This document shows positions 7,486 to 16,487 of a stretch of 64,000 nucleotides of DNA, piece by piece (the first letter of the stretch is position 1; each line of letters opens with the position of its first letter). The position numbers were made by a program, and so were the translations under genes. Location of the stretch: contig JAEPNV010000011.1 in assembly GCA_017643215.1 (NCBI GenBank), positions 1 through 64,000 on the forward strand. The letters run 5' to 3'. Source of the stretch: Roseibium sp. GTDB taxonomy: Bacteria; Pseudomonadota; Alphaproteobacteria; Rhizobiales; Stappiaceae. Below the pieces are notes generated by a model. It was given only the letters and a program-made list of their open reading frames with translations, was not told where the DNA came from and made no database searches.

Positions 7486-8343
7486 TTACGGCGTGAACAC
7501 GATTGTCTTGTTGCCGACCATCATCACCCGGTTCTCAAGGTGGTATTTCACCGCCCGCGCCAAGACCCGCGATTCAATGTCCCGCCCCCGCGCGACGAAG
7601 TCCTCGGCGGACAGGGCGTGGCTGACCCGCTCCGCGTCCTGCTCGATGATCGGGCCTTCATCGAGGTCCGGCGTCACGTAATGCGCAGTCGCGCCGATCA
7701 TCTTCACGCCGCGCTGATGCGCCTGGTGGTAGGGCTTTGCGCCCTTGAAACTCGGCAGGAACGAGTGGTGAATGTTGATGACCTTGCCGAACAGGCGCTT
7801 GGAGAGGGTGTCGGACAGGACTTGCATGTAGCGGGCCAGAACCACTAGATCGGCGCCCGTTTCCGTGACGAGCCTGTGGAGCTTTTCCTCTTGGTCCGGC
7901 TTGGTGTCCTTCGTCACCGGCCAGCAATGGTAGGCAATGCCCTCAATGTCCGCCGTGCGGCGGCTGTCCTCGTGGTTGGAGACGATGGCAACCACCTCCG
8001 CGTCCAGCCAACCGACCCGGATCTGGTACAGCAGATGCAAGAGCGCATGATCAAACTTGGACACCATGACGACCACCTTCGGCCGGATCGAGCGGTCACA
8101 CACATGCGTTTTCATGTCGAAACGGGCGATTGCCGGTCCGATCGCCTTTTCCACCTGGCCCCGGGTCACGCCGGAGGGGGCATGGACCGCGATCCGCATG
8201 AAGAAGCGATTGGTCACCTGGTCCCAGAACTGATCGCTTTCGGCGATGTTGGTGCCAAGATCAGCCAGTTCCGTGGTCACCGCCGCAACAATGCCGGGCC
8301 GGTCTTCGCAGGAAAGCGTCAGCACAAATCGCACGTTCGACAT
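7486..8343 (-). CDS. purU: Formyltetrahydrofolate deformylase
   Basis: 285 residues, the usual PurU length. An N-terminal ACT domain (about 5-85, beginning FVLTLSCEDRPGIVAAVT) precedes a formyltransferase-type domain with NIHHSFLPSFKGA (catalytic Asn and His) and DLDEGPIIEQD (catalytic Asp). The enzyme hydrolyses 10-formyl-THF to formate and THF, which balances the one-carbon pool. It lies 77 bases downstream of the BKACE gene on the same strand. A hairpin and an AT-rich patch (TATATTATTGATA) in that gap suggest that it may also have its own promoter. Together with the aminotransferase it may handle one-carbon units released during amine catabolism. Confidence 0.94.
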   Translation of the reverse strand: MSNVRFVLTLSCEDRPGIVAAVTTELADLGTNIAESDQFWDQVTNRFFMRIAVHAPSGVTRGQVEKAIGPAIARFDMKTHVCDRSIRPKVVVMVSKFDHALLHLLYQIRVGWLDAEVVAIVSNHEDSRRTADIEGIAYHCWPVTKDTKPDQEEKLHRLVTETGADLVVLARYMQVLSDTLSKRLFGKVINIHHSFLPSFKGAKPYHQAHQRGVKMIGATAHYVTPDLDEGPIIEQDAERVSHALSAEDFVARGRDIESRVLARAVKYHLENRVMMVGNKTIVFTP

Positions 8344-8394
8344 GGCGAATATCTCTTTTCTATCAATAATATAACAATTTCAGACGCGTCGCAG

Positions 8395-8413
8395 ACGCCG
8401 CCTGATGCGGCGT
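8395..8413 (-). repeat. GC-rich hairpin between the BKACE and purU genes
   Basis: ACGCCGC - 5-base loop - GCGGCGT forms a perfect 7-bp stem 7 bases beyond the BKACE stop. No T-run follows on the minus strand, so it is either an imperfect terminator/attenuator or an mRNA-stabilising element that separates expression of purU from the two upstream genes. Confidence 0.4.
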
Positions 8414-8420
8414 GGCCCGC

Positions 8421-9221
8421 TCAAGCAAGGCCTTCGGCTTTGAGAGCCTTCTTCAAGTCACGGACCCGAGCCGCATTGTCTATTGCCAACGATCCATCCC
8501 GGTTCCAAAGGCTGTTTTCAAATCCGATGCGGGTTTTGCCACCCTGCGCAACCGCGTGCACAAGACAATCCGTTTCCCGATGGCCGAACGCGCAGACGGC
8601 CCAATCCAGTTCGGTATCCCCCCGATGCTCTGACAGCACTTTGAGGAAGGGATCAAGGTCCTCCGGTGTGCTTTCCTGGTTCTCCGCGTAACGCCCGAGG
8701 ACAAACAAGACTTGATGGCACTCGCCCGGAATGACACCGCTTGCGGCGTAACGATAAAACTGCTCCAGATCCCCCGGCGCATAAAGAATGTGCTGCACGG
8801 TGATGTCTTCATTGAGGGCCCAACGATAAAAGACCCCGGCATCGGCGGTATCTTCGCCCGAGACCATTTCGCGCAGGGCAATCGATACAAATTCCGGCCG
8901 CACGTCCCGGACCAGCGCCCGTTGTTCGGCAGGATTGTAGCGGCCGACCGCCTCGCTGGTGATCTGCACCTGCATATTCGGCACTGACGTTCGCATCGTG
9001 GAGAGCAATTCGCGGTAAAGCCCGGCATCCAGGACATGAGCGCCGGCCGCGTCGCGCACATGGGCATGCAGGCACCCTGCGCCGGCATCAAAGCAGGCTC
9101 GGGCGGCGGCGACGGTTTCGGATATCGTCACAGGCAGGGCGGGATGGTCGGCCTTGGTCCGGCGCGCGCCATTCGGCGCCACCATGATCAAGGGCAGCGG
9201 CGGGATTTTGGTCTTGCTCAT
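8421..9221 (-). CDS. BKACE family protein (beta-keto acid cleavage enzyme, DUF849)
   Basis: 266 residues. It begins with the family motif VAPNGARRTKADHPALPVT and has the metal-binding HAHVRD (two zinc-ligand histidines), plus RIGFENSLW near the C terminus. BKACE enzymes use zinc to condense a beta-keto acid with acetyl-CoA, giving acetoacetate and a new acyl-CoA; characterised members act on 3-keto-5-aminohexanoate, dehydrocarnitine and related keto acids. It starts 4 bases after the class III aminotransferase, so the two are almost certainly co-expressed. The aminotransferase may make the keto acid this enzyme cleaves. The exact substrate is not readable here. Confidence 0.88.
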   Translation of the reverse strand: MSKTKIPPLPLIMVAPNGARRTKADHPALPVTISETVAAARACFDAGAGCLHAHVRDAAGAHVLDAGLYRELLSTMRTSVPNMQVQITSEAVGRYNPAEQRALVRDVRPEFVSIALREMVSGEDTADAGVFYRWALNEDITVQHILYAPGDLEQFYRYAASGVIPGECHQVLFVLGRYAENQESTPEDLDPFLKVLSEHRGDTELDWAVCAFGHRETDCLVHAVAQGGKTRIGFENSLWNRDGSLAIDNAARVRDLKKALKAEGLA

Positions 9222-9225
9222 GGGA

Positions 9226-10542
9226 TCAAAAGACCGCCTTGAAGGCCGTGTCGAGTTTGTCCGCGACCTCGTCGACCTGGCTGTCGGTCATGATGAACGG
9301 CGGGGCAAGCAGCACATGATCGCCGGTCACACCGTCAATCGTTCCGCCCATCGGATAACAGGCCAAACCAGCCTCGAAAGCTGCCTTTTTAATCGCCTTG
9401 TGAATACCGCGTTTGGGATCGAAAGGCGCTTTGCTCGCCCTGTCCTCGACAATTTCCAGCCCGCGGAAGAGGCCCCGCCCCCTGATGTCGCCGACATGAG
9501 GGTGCTGGGCGAAACGGTCGTTCAGGGCCGCGTCCAGCTTGTCGCCGAGCGGCATGACCCGGTCCAGAAGGCCACCCGTCAGTTTGGTCAGCACCGCGAG
9601 CGATGCGGCACAGGCGGTTGGATGGCCGATATAGGTGTGCCCGTGCTGGAAAAAGCCTGACCCGGATTCGATCGCCTCGTAGATCTCGGCAGAACACAGC
9701 ATGGCGCCGATCGGCTGATAGCCCGCGCCCAGGCCTTTCGCGATACACAGGATATCGGCGCTGACACCATCCTGCTCGCAGGCGAACAAGGTTCCCGTCC
9801 GGCCCATGCCGCACATCACCTCATCGAGGATCAGCAAGACGCCATGCCGGTCACAGATGTCGCGGATCCTTGTGAAATACCCTTCAACCGGCGGCACGGC
9901 GCCCGCCGTCGCGCCAACGACCGGCTCGGCGACAAAGGCCATCACGGTTTCTGGACCCAGCCGCTCGATCTCGGTCTCCAGCTCGTCGGCAACCCGCTGG
10001 CCATAGGCAAACGGGGTCTCGTCGTCCCGCCGGCCGCGATACTCATAACACGGTGAGATGTGGGAGGTTTCGATCATCAGCGGCGCAAACGGTTCGCGCC
10101 GCCACTGATTTCCACCGGTCGCCAGCGCGCCGAGCGTGTTGCCATGATAGCTCTGGCGCCGGGCGATGACCCGGTGCCGGCCCGCTTCGCCCTTTTCCAG
10201 AAAATACTGGCGGGCAAGCTTGAGCGCGGCCTCCATTGCCTCCGACCCGCCGGATACGAAATAGACGCGGTCGAGGCCGGCCGGCGCATGGTCAATCAGA
10301 AGATCGGCGAGCTGCTCCGCCGGTCCTGAGGTGAAGAACCCGGTATGGGCGAACGCGATCTGGTCGACCTGGGCCTTGATCGCGGCAATGACATCAGGAT
10401 CGCTGTGGCCGAGACACGAAACGGCCGCGCCGCCCGAGCCGTCGAAGTACCGCTTGCCGGCGGCATCGATGATGTAACAGCCATCGCCTTTCACCGCGAC
10501 GGGCGGATTGGCTTTGGTATGGCGGGGAAAAACGTGGGTCAT
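9226..10542 (-). CDS. Class III (omega) PLP-dependent aminotransferase
   Basis: 438 residues, typical for the acetylornithine/GABA/beta-alanine aminotransferase superfamily. The PLP lysine is Lys269 in IAKGLGAGYQPIGA, the PLP-ring Asp is in LILDEVMCGMGRTG (237-250), and the phosphate-binding region is SGGSEAMEAALK (97-108). The gene is first of a minus-strand set with the BKACE gene and purU. The family converts terminal or beta-amines to aldehydes or ketones using pyruvate or 2-oxoglutarate, which fits production of a beta-keto acid for the next enzyme. The upstream gap to the divergent lipoprotein gene probably holds the promoter, but no clear -35/-10 pair stands out. Confidence 0.9.
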   Translation of the reverse strand: MTHVFPRHTKANPPVAVKGDGCYIIDAAGKRYFDGSGGAAVSCLGHSDPDVIAAIKAQVDQIAFAHTGFFTSGPAEQLADLLIDHAPAGLDRVYFVSGGSEAMEAALKLARQYFLEKGEAGRHRVIARRQSYHGNTLGALATGGNQWRREPFAPLMIETSHISPCYEYRGRRDDETPFAYGQRVADELETEIERLGPETVMAFVAEPVVGATAGAVPPVEGYFTRIRDICDRHGVLLILDEVMCGMGRTGTLFACEQDGVSADILCIAKGLGAGYQPIGAMLCSAEIYEAIESGSGFFQHGHTYIGHPTACAASLAVLTKLTGGLLDRVMPLGDKLDAALNDRFAQHPHVGDIRGRGLFRGLEIVEDRASKAPFDPKRGIHKAIKKAAFEAGLACYPMGGTIDGVTGDHVLLAPPFIMTDSQVDEVADKLDTAFKAVF

Positions 10543-10838
10543 GGTTCAATCGGGCTGGATGAGAGTGTGCCGTGTGGATCGACCCATACGGCAGGATCGG
10601 TTCGCCAAGCCCACGCCTCACGCGGCCGGGTCAGCAAAGCGCCATTCCTGTAGCGCAGTCCAATGGTGTCTACCAGATCACTCGGCCACCAAAGTGCGGC
10701 CGCACGATCAAATCCTGTAAACGGGCGAAAGGTTCAACTGCCCCAGCATCGTTGCCCGTTAACCCTGTTTTTCACGACAATTTTAAGAGCTTTCCGGAAC
10801 AATTGGATGGGGAGCACGGAAAACGAAGGGTGAATGTC

Positions 10839-11255
10839 ATGCGGAGCCGCCGGCTCGCTATGGTCGTCTTGTTGCTGTTGGCGCCTGTTCTGGCGGGTTG
10901 CGGCTCGGTCGCCGGTGTCACCGGAATGGGATGGATGACGGCCTCGCACAACAAGGTTAGCTACAACGACACGAAGTGGTGCGTGCCCCGCAAACTCAAA
11001 AAAGTGTTGAACCGCGTCGCAAAACGCTATGGCAAGGTGCACGTGCACTCCACGAAACGCTGGTGGCTTGAGAACTGGTGGAAAGGCGGGGCGCGCAATT
11101 CCTATCACCTGAATTGCCAGGCGGTCGACTTCACCGTGGCCGGCGATCCGGCGTCCGTTCTCGCGTTTTTACGCGCTCAAAAGGAAGTCGGCGGCTATGC
11201 GCATTACAGCTCCGGCCACTATCATATCGACACCGGGCCGCGCCGGACGTGGTGA
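10839..11255 (+). CDS. Small lipoprotein with a peptidase M15-type (DUF882) domain
   Basis: 138 residues from the ATG at 10839, chosen because AAGGG ends 8 bases upstream; the frame is open further 5' but without coding character. The N terminus is a lipoprotein signal peptide with lipobox LAGC. The rest resembles the DUF882/M15_3 family of zinc LD/DD-peptidase-like domains: SYHL (His), QAVDF (Asp) and GHYHID (His) supply the three expected metal ligands. A role in trimming peptidoglycan peptides in the periplasm is likely by family. It stands alone, divergent from the aminotransferase gene, with 296 bases between them in which I see no other gene. Confidence 0.8.
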   Translation: MRSRRLAMVVLLLLAPVLAGCGSVAGVTGMGWMTASHNKVSYNDTKWCVPRKLKKVLNRVAKRYGKVHVHSTKRWWLENWWKGGARNSYHLNCQAVDFTVAGDPASVLAFLRAQKEVGGYAHYSSGHYHIDTGPRRTW

Positions 11256-11261
11256 CGCCGG

Positions 11262-11621
11262 TCACTTGAGTTCGCCGAGTTCGAGGGCCATTTCCCAGGC
11301 CACCGGGTCGAAGCCGATGAAGTTCTTCGATTGACCTTCAACGATCGGACGCTTGATGGCCGAGGGATGGTCCGTCAAGACCGCAAGCGCGGTGGCATTG
11401 TCCAGGACGCTGTCCTTGACCGCATCGTCCAGCTTGCGCCAGGTGGTGCCGCGCCGGTTGACCACCTGCTCCCAGCCAAATTCATCAATAAACGCCGACA
11501 GTTTCTCACGGTCCACGCCGTCTTTCTTGTAGTCATGGAAGGTGTAAGCAAGGCCCGCTTCCTCCAAAAACCTCCGCGCCTTCTTGACCGTGTCGCAGTT
11601 TTTGATGCCGTAAACCTTCAT
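11262..11621 (-). CDS. ArsC/Spx-like (YffB-type) thioredoxin-fold protein
   Basis: 119 residues starting MKVYGIKNCDTVKKARRFL. It has a single N-terminal cysteine (Cys9) in the ArsC/Spx fold and the RPI(V) element (KRPIVEGQ) conserved in the family. These small proteins reduce arsenate or act as glutathione-dependent thiol reductases; the KNCDTVKKAR form with one cysteine is the YffB/Spx-like subgroup, usually not true arsenate reductases. Its stop faces the lipoprotein gene across only 6 bases. No arsenic-resistance genes are nearby. Confidence 0.88.
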   Translation of the reverse strand: MKVYGIKNCDTVKKARRFLEEAGLAYTFHDYKKDGVDREKLSAFIDEFGWEQVVNRRGTTWRKLDDAVKDSVLDNATALAVLTDHPSAIKRPIVEGQSKNFIGFDPVAWEMALELGELK

Positions 11622-11789
11622 GTCCGTCCCCTGGTTGCGTCCCGCGCTGGGTAAATGCGCCGATCTGCCTCCCGGGGCAAGCCCGTCGGCGCTCCACGAA
11701 CCGAGAAGCCGTGACTACCCAGCAAGAACGATGACACGTTTGCGCGTTGCGGGACGCTCTAAAAAGGTTCACGTTCGGTCTAACGGCAG

Positions 11790-13568
11790 ATGGGAACAAC
11801 AATGACAGAACACGCGGCGGAACCGGGCCGGATCCGGGGATGGTTTTCCCGGACGCTCGCCTCCGGCACCTGGCAGCAAAAACTCCGCCTGTGGAGTGGG
11901 CTGGTGATGTTCGCGTTTTGCCTGTCGCATTTCACCAACCATGCGCTTGGAATCATTTCGGTCAAGGCGATGGATCGGGGATCTCTCTGGCACTACGAGG
12001 TCTGGGGCAGCCCCTTTGCGGTTGGCGTTCTGGCCACCGCGGCCTGCCTCCATGTCGGCCTTGCGCTGTGGCGCACGGCCCAACGGCACACACTCGCCAT
12101 GCCCACCTGGGAGTTCACTCAATTGGTTCTCGGGCTTTACATCCCCTGGACCCTGATCCCGCATGTTCTGGCAACGCTCGGCCTGAAGAACGTTTTCAAC
12201 ATCATCCCGACCTATCCGCAGATGCTGACCTTGCTGTGGCCAAATGGCGCTGTGATGCAGTCGGTGCTGCTGCTGGTCGTCTGGAGCCATTCGATGATCG
12301 GCCTGCATTTCTGGCTTCGGATCTATCCGCTCTACCGCCGCCTTCTGCCGTATCTGGCCACTTTTGCCATCGTTTTCCCGCTGCTTGCGCTTTGGGGATG
12401 GATTGAGGGCGCCCGCAGACAGGCGCAGAACACTGGTTACCGGTTAAAGGTGACGGACGAACACTTCACTTGGATCGAGGCAATGACGGCAGATATCCGG
12501 GCCATCGTTTTCGGCCTTGTGATATTAAGCCTCGCCGTGGTCGCGATCCGTCTTGTTGCTCATCGCATGCGGCGCAAGATCACGGTGCAGTATCCAGGCG
12601 AGGTGAAGGTGCGGGCGCTGCCCGGCGCATCGCTTCTGGAAATCAGCCGTATGAACGGCATCCCCCATACCGCCGTGTGTGGCGGACGCGCACGATGTTC
12701 AACCTGCCGCGTCCGGATCCTTGGCAGCGAAGAACCGCTTCCCGATGCCAATTCCGCCGAAGGCGCTGTGCTGCGCCGGATCGGCGCCGACGAAACGATC
12801 CGTCTCGCCTGCCAGATCCGGCCAACAACAAACCTTTGTATCCAACCGCTGGTTCCTGTGAAGGCCTCCGGACCGGCAGCGGCCGGGCCAACCGATGCCT
12901 ATTATTGGGGCGTCGAGCAGCCGGTTGTCGTCATGTTTGTCGACTTGCGGAACTTCACCGCCATCACCGAGCGCCATCTCTCTTATGACGTGGTTTTTTT
13001 GTTGAACCGTTATCTGGACACCGTGTCATCGGCAATCCGGGGCGCTGGCGGTCATGTCGACAAGTTCATCGGGGACGGCGTCATGGCGATTTTCGGCATG
13101 GACCGCCCAATTGGCGACGCCGCGCGGCAGGCTTTGATGGCATGCGAGACAATCGGTGGCGCACTTGACGAGCTCAACGCCGACCGGGGGCCGCAATTTA
13201 CAGAACCGTTGCGCCTCGGGATCGGCTTGCACGCCGGGCCGGCGATCCTCGGGCGCATTGGAGCCGCCGGCGCAGATTCACCCGCCGCGCCCATCACGGC
13301 GCTCGGCGACGTCGTGAATACGGCAAGCCGGCTTGAAGCGGAAAACAAGCAGCTCCAGACCACGTTGACAGCCTCGCAAGAGGTTCTGGATGCAGCCGGC
13401 ATTCATCTGCCGGACGCGACCCCTGCGGAAATCCTCTTGCGCGGAAAAAGCGTGCCGTTAAAGATCTACGCCATCAAAGAGCTTAAGCATCTGACCGCAG
13501 CGATAAGCATTCATCCAACGCCCCAGATGCGGTCCGGAGAACACGGTGCCGACGAATTACACACCTGA
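11790..13568 (+). CDS. Class III nucleotide cyclase with His-rich membrane anchor and [2Fe-2S] ferredoxin domain
   Basis: 592 residues in three parts. Residues 30-260 form about six membrane segments rich in histidine (His47, 51, 68, 88, 125, 167, 173), resembling the succinate dehydrogenase cytochrome b-like anchor of Sinorhizobium CyaC, which binds two hemes and responds to quinones. Residues 265-355 form a plant-type ferredoxin: Cys297, Cys303, Cys306 and Cys341. Residues 375-560 are a class III cyclase catalytic domain with metal Asp385 and Asp429, Lys425 (VDKFIGDG), and Asn510/Arg514 in GDVVNTASR. All key residues are present, so cAMP synthesis is expected. The layout implies that membrane redox state controls cAMP. 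It overlaps the next gene by 23 bases. An ATG at 11802 is an alternative start. Confidence 0.9.
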   Translation: MGTTMTEHAAEPGRIRGWFSRTLASGTWQQKLRLWSGLVMFAFCLSHFTNHALGIISVKAMDRGSLWHYEVWGSPFAVGVLATAACLHVGLALWRTAQRHTLAMPTWEFTQLVLGLYIPWTLIPHVLATLGLKNVFNIIPTYPQMLTLLWPNGAVMQSVLLLVVWSHSMIGLHFWLRIYPLYRRLLPYLATFAIVFPLLALWGWIEGARRQAQNTGYRLKVTDEHFTWIEAMTADIRAIVFGLVILSLAVVAIRLVAHRMRRKITVQYPGEVKVRALPGASLLEISRMNGIPHTAVCGGRARCSTCRVRILGSEEPLPDANSAEGAVLRRIGADETIRLACQIRPTTNLCIQPLVPVKASGPAAAGPTDAYYWGVEQPVVVMFVDLRNFTAITERHLSYDVVFLLNRYLDTVSSAIRGAGGHVDKFIGDGVMAIFGMDRPIGDAARQALMACETIGGALDELNADRGPQFTEPLRLGIGLHAGPAILGRIGAAGADSPAAPITALGDVVNTASRLEAENKQLQTTLTASQEVLDAAGIHLPDATPAEILLRGKSVPLKIYAIKELKHLTAAISIHPTPQMRSGEHGADELHT

Positions 13569-14715
13569 GGAATTGCTCGCCCAACTTGTTTCCTATCCAA
13601 CAGTGTCGGCCACAAGCAACCTCGCGTTGATCTCCTTTGTCGAAGACTATCTCACAAGCCATGGGATTGGATCTGCGCGGACCTATAACGATGTTGGCGA
13701 CAAAGCCGCCCTGCACGCCCGCATCGGCCCGGATTGCGCGGGCGGGATCGTCTTGTCGGCCCACACCGATGTCGTACCGGTCGACGGTCAAGTGTGGTCA
13801 GGCGATCCTTTCAAACTACGCGAGGCCGGCGGGCGCCTCTACGGGCGGGGCACGGCGGATATGAAAGGTTTTGCGGCAACCGTCCTTGCCCACGTTCCCA
13901 AAATCCGTCCCGAAAACCTCAAGGTTCCAATCCATTTGGCCCTGTCCTATGACGAGGAAATCGGTTGTCTGGGTGCACCCGCAATGATCGACCACATGCT
14001 ACGCGACGGCCCACGCCCCAGTGCTGTCATTGTTGGAGAGCCGACCAACATGAAGGTTGTGACCGGCCACAAGGGTATCGTGGTGCTGAAGACGCGGATC
14101 AGGGGATATCCGGTCCATTCAAGTCAGCTGGATCGCGGTGTTTCAGCCATATCTGCCGCAGCACAACTGATTGGCTGGCTCGACGGACAAACGGCGAAAA
14201 ACCGGGCCAAATCGACACCGGACTGCCCTTACGACCCGCCCTACACGACGGTGCATTGCGGCGTGATCAAGGGTGGAAGCGCCCATAACATCACGGCGGA
14301 ACACTGCGAGTTCGTGACCGATATCCGCTACCTGCCGGAAGAACGCGCGGCCGATTGGGAGGCGGCCTACCGGACGTTCGCAGCCAAATCGGTCCTGCCG
14401 GCGATGCGCCGGATTAGCCCGGATTGCGCGATTGACATCGAAAAGGCCGCGGATGTGCCCGGCCTGACGGAAGAGACCGACGGGCGGGCAGAACAGTTGG
14501 CCCGCAGCCTCACCGGCGACAACGGCCATTCGGTTGTGGTCTATGCGACGGAAGGCGGCCAGTTTCAGGAAAAGGGACTGTCCACGATCGTATGCGGACC
14601 AGGGTCGATCGACCAGGCCCACCAGGCGGACGAATTTATCGAGCGCACGGAGCTCGCCAAGTGCACTGCGTTTTTAGACCAGCTTTGCGAACGGCTTTAC
14701 CGGACCCTGATGTGA
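13546..14715 (+). CDS. argE: Acetylornithine deacetylase (ArgE-type M20 peptidase)
   Basis: 389 residues. M20-family zinc motifs are visible: SAHTDVVPVD (His and catalytic Asp), GRGTADMKGF (bridging Asp), SYDEEIGC (catalytic and metal Glu), VGEPTNM and the C-terminal PGSIDQAHQADEF (His). ArgE removes the acetyl group from N-acetylornithine in arginine synthesis; paralogues act on other N-acyl amino acids. The GTG start lies 23 bases inside the cyclase gene and is preceded by GGAGA, so translation is probably coupled. A dipeptide-type ABC transporter follows 127 bases downstream, so scavenging of N-acylated amino acids is possible as well as biosynthesis. Confidence 0.88.
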   Translation: MPTNYTPEELLAQLVSYPTVSATSNLALISFVEDYLTSHGIGSARTYNDVGDKAALHARIGPDCAGGIVLSAHTDVVPVDGQVWSGDPFKLREAGGRLYGRGTADMKGFAATVLAHVPKIRPENLKVPIHLALSYDEEIGCLGAPAMIDHMLRDGPRPSAVIVGEPTNMKVVTGHKGIVVLKTRIRGYPVHSSQLDRGVSAISAAAQLIGWLDGQTAKNRAKSTPDCPYDPPYTTVHCGVIKGGSAHNITAEHCEFVTDIRYLPEERAADWEAAYRTFAAKSVLPAMRRISPDCAIDIEKAADVPGLTEETDGRAEQLARSLTGDNGHSVVVYATEGGQFQEKGLSTIVCGPGSIDQAHQADEFIERTELAKCTAFLDQLCERLYRTLM

Positions 14716-14842
14716 TGTGGGTTGGATCGCCGGTTCATGCATTGTAATAGTGGAAGTTGAATTTGTGGCATGCGCCCAGGATCGGGAAAAATCCGGCACA
14801 TAAGGGCGCTAACGGGCACAAATCTCAATAAGAGAGGGGAAC

Positions 14843-16426
14843 ATGTCGAACAAATCTTTTTTTGTCACCGCCCTTATGCTGGGCTGCATGGGTGGGACGG
14901 CCGCGCAGGCCGAAACGCTCAAATACGCGTTTCAAGGCACATTGAACCAGCTCGACCCATACAGCCTGAACGAGACCTTCACGCTTGGCGCCTTGGGCAA
15001 CGCCTATGAGGGCCTCACCCGGCGCGGCGCCGATCTTCAGATCGAACCGGCTTTGGCGGAACGCTGGGAAGTCATCGAACCCAATCGCTGGCGGTTTTAC
15101 CTGCGTCAGGGCGTGAAATTCCACAACGGCAATGACTTCACCGCCGAAGACGTTGCGTTTTCCGCCGAACGTGTGCGCGCCGAAGGATCGGACCTGGGCA
15201 CGCGCATCAACGCCGAAGCGACCGTCGAAATCGTCGACGACTATACGGTCGACTTCGTCTTGCCCGGTCCCAACCCCATTCTGCATTACGAATGGGACAC
15301 CTGGTACATCATGGACAAGGACTGGACCGAAGCGAATGACGCTGTGAGCGTCACCTCGGCCTCCGACACGACGCCGAATTACGCCGCGCTCAACGCCAAC
15401 GGGACCGGCCCCTTCAAGATCGCCAGCCATGAGCCCGGCGTGAAGACCGTCTACGAAAAATTCGACGGATGGTGGGACACGGCCACTCACAATCTTGACG
15501 GCGTCGAGTTCACCCCGATCGGCTCCGACGCGACGCGGGTGGCCGCGCTCTTGTCCGGCGAGTTGGACATGGTCTACCCGATCCCGGTTCAGGACGTAAA
15601 ACGCGTCAACGACAATGCCGGCACACAGGCGCTTACCGGCCCAGAGTTGCGGACCATCTTCCTCGGCATGGACCAGATGCGCGACGAGCTGCTCTATTCG
15701 GATGTGAAGGGTAAAAATCCGTTCAAGGATGTCCGTGTCCGCAAAGCGTTTTATCAGTCGATCGACATTGAGGCGATCAAAGCCAAGGTGATGCGGGACC
15801 TGTCCACGCCGGCCGCGTTGATGATCTCGCCGTTCTTGTATGCGCGGGCCGGGGAGTTCGAACGCTATCCGTACGATCCGGACGCTGCAAAGGCGCTTTT
15901 GGCGGAAGCCGGATATCCGGACGGCTTCACCGTCAGCATGGATTGCCCGAACGACCGCTATGTGAACGATGAAGCCATCTGTCAGGCGGTTGCCGCCATG
16001 CTGGCGCGCGTTGGCGTGACCGTTGACCTCGTCGCGCAACCGAAGGCCAAGTACTTCGCCAAGGTGCTGGCCTCTGGCGGCTACGACACGTCGTTCTACC
16101 TTCTCGGCTGGACGCCGGGCTCCTTCGACAGCTGGAACATCCTGGAAAACCTCATCCAGTGCCGCGATGAAGCCGGCAAGGGCGGCGCCTTCAACCTGGG
16201 CGGCTATTGCAACGCGGATGTCGACGCGCTGAAAGACCAGATCCTGGTTGAAAACGATCCCGAGAAGCGGGACGCGCTGATCGCGCAGGCCTACACCATC
16301 GCCAATGACGAAGTGTCTCACATTCCGCTGCATCAACAGGGCTTGGCTTGGGGCGTTGCTGACGGCGTGGAACTCGCACAGCGGGCCGACAACCAGTTCG
16401 TATTCCGGTTCGTGACCAAGAACTGA
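14843..16426 (+). CDS. ABC transporter periplasmic substrate-binding protein (SBP_bac_5, peptide type)
   Basis: 527 residues with a Sec signal peptide (SFFVTALMLGC core, cleavage near AAQA-ET) and a GAGAGGGG-like purine-rich ribosome-binding site just upstream of the ATG. The body matches oligopeptide/dipeptide/nickel binding proteins: early EGLTRRG region, WRFYLRQGVKFHNGNDFTAEDV and VRKAFYQSIDIEAIK. It delivers its ligand to the two permeases downstream. The order SBP-permease-permease-ATPase and the close spacing show one operon. Peptides, opines, glycosides and N-acyl amino acids are all possible ligands. Confidence 0.92.
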   Translation: MSNKSFFVTALMLGCMGGTAAQAETLKYAFQGTLNQLDPYSLNETFTLGALGNAYEGLTRRGADLQIEPALAERWEVIEPNRWRFYLRQGVKFHNGNDFTAEDVAFSAERVRAEGSDLGTRINAEATVEIVDDYTVDFVLPGPNPILHYEWDTWYIMDKDWTEANDAVSVTSASDTTPNYAALNANGTGPFKIASHEPGVKTVYEKFDGWWDTATHNLDGVEFTPIGSDATRVAALLSGELDMVYPIPVQDVKRVNDNAGTQALTGPELRTIFLGMDQMRDELLYSDVKGKNPFKDVRVRKAFYQSIDIEAIKAKVMRDLSTPAALMISPFLYARAGEFERYPYDPDAAKALLAEAGYPDGFTVSMDCPNDRYVNDEAICQAVAAMLARVGVTVDLVAQPKAKYFAKVLASGGYDTSFYLLGWTPGSFDSWNILENLIQCRDEAGKGGAFNLGGYCNADVDALKDQILVENDPEKRDALIAQAYTIANDEVSHIPLHQQGLAWGVADGVELAQRADNQFVFRFVTKN

Positions 16427-16487
16427 TCCGATAACCGGCGGACATCCGGCCCGTCCGGGCGTCCGCCACTACACGCAAAGTACCGAT

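Noticed and set aside
14825-16336. 503-residue minus-strand frame opposite the binding-protein gene
   Set aside because: Antisense shadow with no domain; the plus strand has a signal peptide and SBP_bac_5 motifs.
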